A stretch of DNA of 26,592 nucleotides from an uncultured Bacteroidales bacterium. GTDB lineage: Bacteria; Bacteroidota; Bacteroidia; Bacteroidales; Porphyromonadaceae. Location: NCBI GenBank assembly GCA_947290775.1, contig CAMYPM010000022.1:1-26592 (forward strand), read 5' to 3'. The notes below the pieces were generated by a model that worked only from the letters and a program-made list of their open reading frames with translations, ran no database searches and had not been told where the DNA came from. The translations under genes were made by a program, and so were the position numbers. Of the stretch, positions 26,118 through 26,592 are shown one piece after another (position 1 is the stretch's first letter; every line of letters begins with the position of its first letter).

Positions 26118-26592
26118 ATGATAGAAAGCATTATAGATTCACATATAACAGAGCAACTATATAAAATATATAGTTTAGACATTGACGGTTTTGTCAATAA
26201 CCAGGAGCAAGTCAAAACTTTAAATTTTGAATATGAATGGCCTGTTGTTGATTTTTTAGAGCCTGTTTTTATGCCTTTGTTCCAAAACATAGACTCCAAC
26301 TTTATCTACTTAACAAAAGGGTATAATATAACAAAAGATGAAATCTATTCTATATTTTCAAGGAAAGAGTTTATAGAGTTCATGAGAGGAAACAAGACTT
26401 ATACTCCACGAGGGCGAAGCAAGGAAAGTATTGACACTTATTACATGATAGGCCTAACTATTTTTGACGAAACGTTCGAATGGTTAATCCATAATAATGT
26501 TGACGTGGGGTATTTAACCTTTTCTTTTCAAATTAAGAAATTCAACAATGAGAAAATACTAAATTTACTCACGAACAACAAGTGGTTTGTGC
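26118..26592 (+). CDS. AT-rich gene behind the Rhs fragment, possible orphan immunity gene (partial)
   Basis: The frame opens at ATG 26118 and stays open to the window's end (158 codons seen). The protein begins MIESIIDSHITEQLYKIYS and contains FEYEWPVVDFLEPVFMPLF and ESIDTYYMIGLTIFDETFEW. It is visibly far richer in A and T than its neighbours. Position (37 bases behind an Rhs tail), size, composition and lack of a signal peptide match immunity genes for polymorphic toxins, but I recognise no named immunity family. The 3' end is outside the window, so length is unknown. Confidence 0.6.
   Translation, partial: MIESIIDSHITEQLYKIYSLDIDGFVNNQEQVKTLNFEYEWPVVDFLEPVFMPLFQNIDSNFIYLTKGYNITKDEIYSIFSRKEFIEFMRGNKTYTPRGRSKESIDTYYMIGLTIFDETFEWLIHNNVDVGYLTFSFQIKKFNNEKILNLLTNNKWFV

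Noticed and set aside
26108..26299. Minus-strand 63-codon frame at the right end
   Set aside because: It is the shadow of the longer plus-strand AT-rich gene starting at 26118.

Overview
The window reads as chromosome of a Bacteroidales bacterium, most likely a Porphyromonas-type, amino-acid-fermenting anaerobe. Supporting signs are Bacteroidetes-style promoters (TAnnTTTG near -7) before many genes, weak or absent Shine-Dalgarno sites, many lipoproteins, and gene families typical of this group (short SerA with Lys in place of the catalytic His, class III fructose-1,6-bisphosphatase, DUF4954, DUF1015, pyruvate phosphate dikinase, Rhs fragments). Genus is an inference; nothing in the window proves it.

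Layout. 1-130: last codons of an upstream gene and its terminator. 193-1074: a lipoprotein built from about eight YD/Rhs-like repeats. 1423-2880 (-): PepD-type M20 dipeptidase, divergent from a small envelope operon (2948-4768: tiny membrane protein, OmpH/Skp-like lipoprotein, GYF-DUF805 membrane protein carrying a frameshift). 4845-5058: tRNA-Pro and tRNA-Leu with a terminator, then a start-less gene remnant. 5517-8359 (-): argR - DUF4954 - small secreted protein, with a 44-bp triplicated junction between the last two. 8874-10451 (-): a Big2 lipoprotein with a long leader. 10877-12313 (-): cardiolipin synthase. 12684-14066: tyrosine phenol-lyase. 14446-17843: serC - serA - DUF1015. 17991-22406: fbp and a class A penicillin-binding protein. 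22483-25203: ppdK. 25436-25741: a YgbA/nitrous-oxide-stimulated-promoter family protein. 25742-26592: a frameshifted Rhs C-terminal fragment followed by an AT-rich gene that could be an orphan immunity gene and runs off the window.

How the genes work together. Much of the right half fits growth on amino acids: tyrosine phenol-lyase makes pyruvate, ammonia and phenol from tyrosine; PpdK can turn pyruvate into PEP; the class III FBPase completes gluconeogenesis; SerA and SerC drain 3-phosphoglycerate to phosphoserine, with DUF1015 in the same operon and no SerB nearby. The rest is mainly envelope work: lipoproteins, a Skp-like chaperone, cardiolipin synthesis and peptidoglycan synthesis.

No CRISPR array, transposase, phage module or complete defence system was found. 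The most unusual items are the triplicated start/stop junction at 5857-5988, the CTGGT duplication that shifts the DUF805 frame, the broken Rhs tail with its AT-rich neighbour, and the serine operon containing DUF1015.
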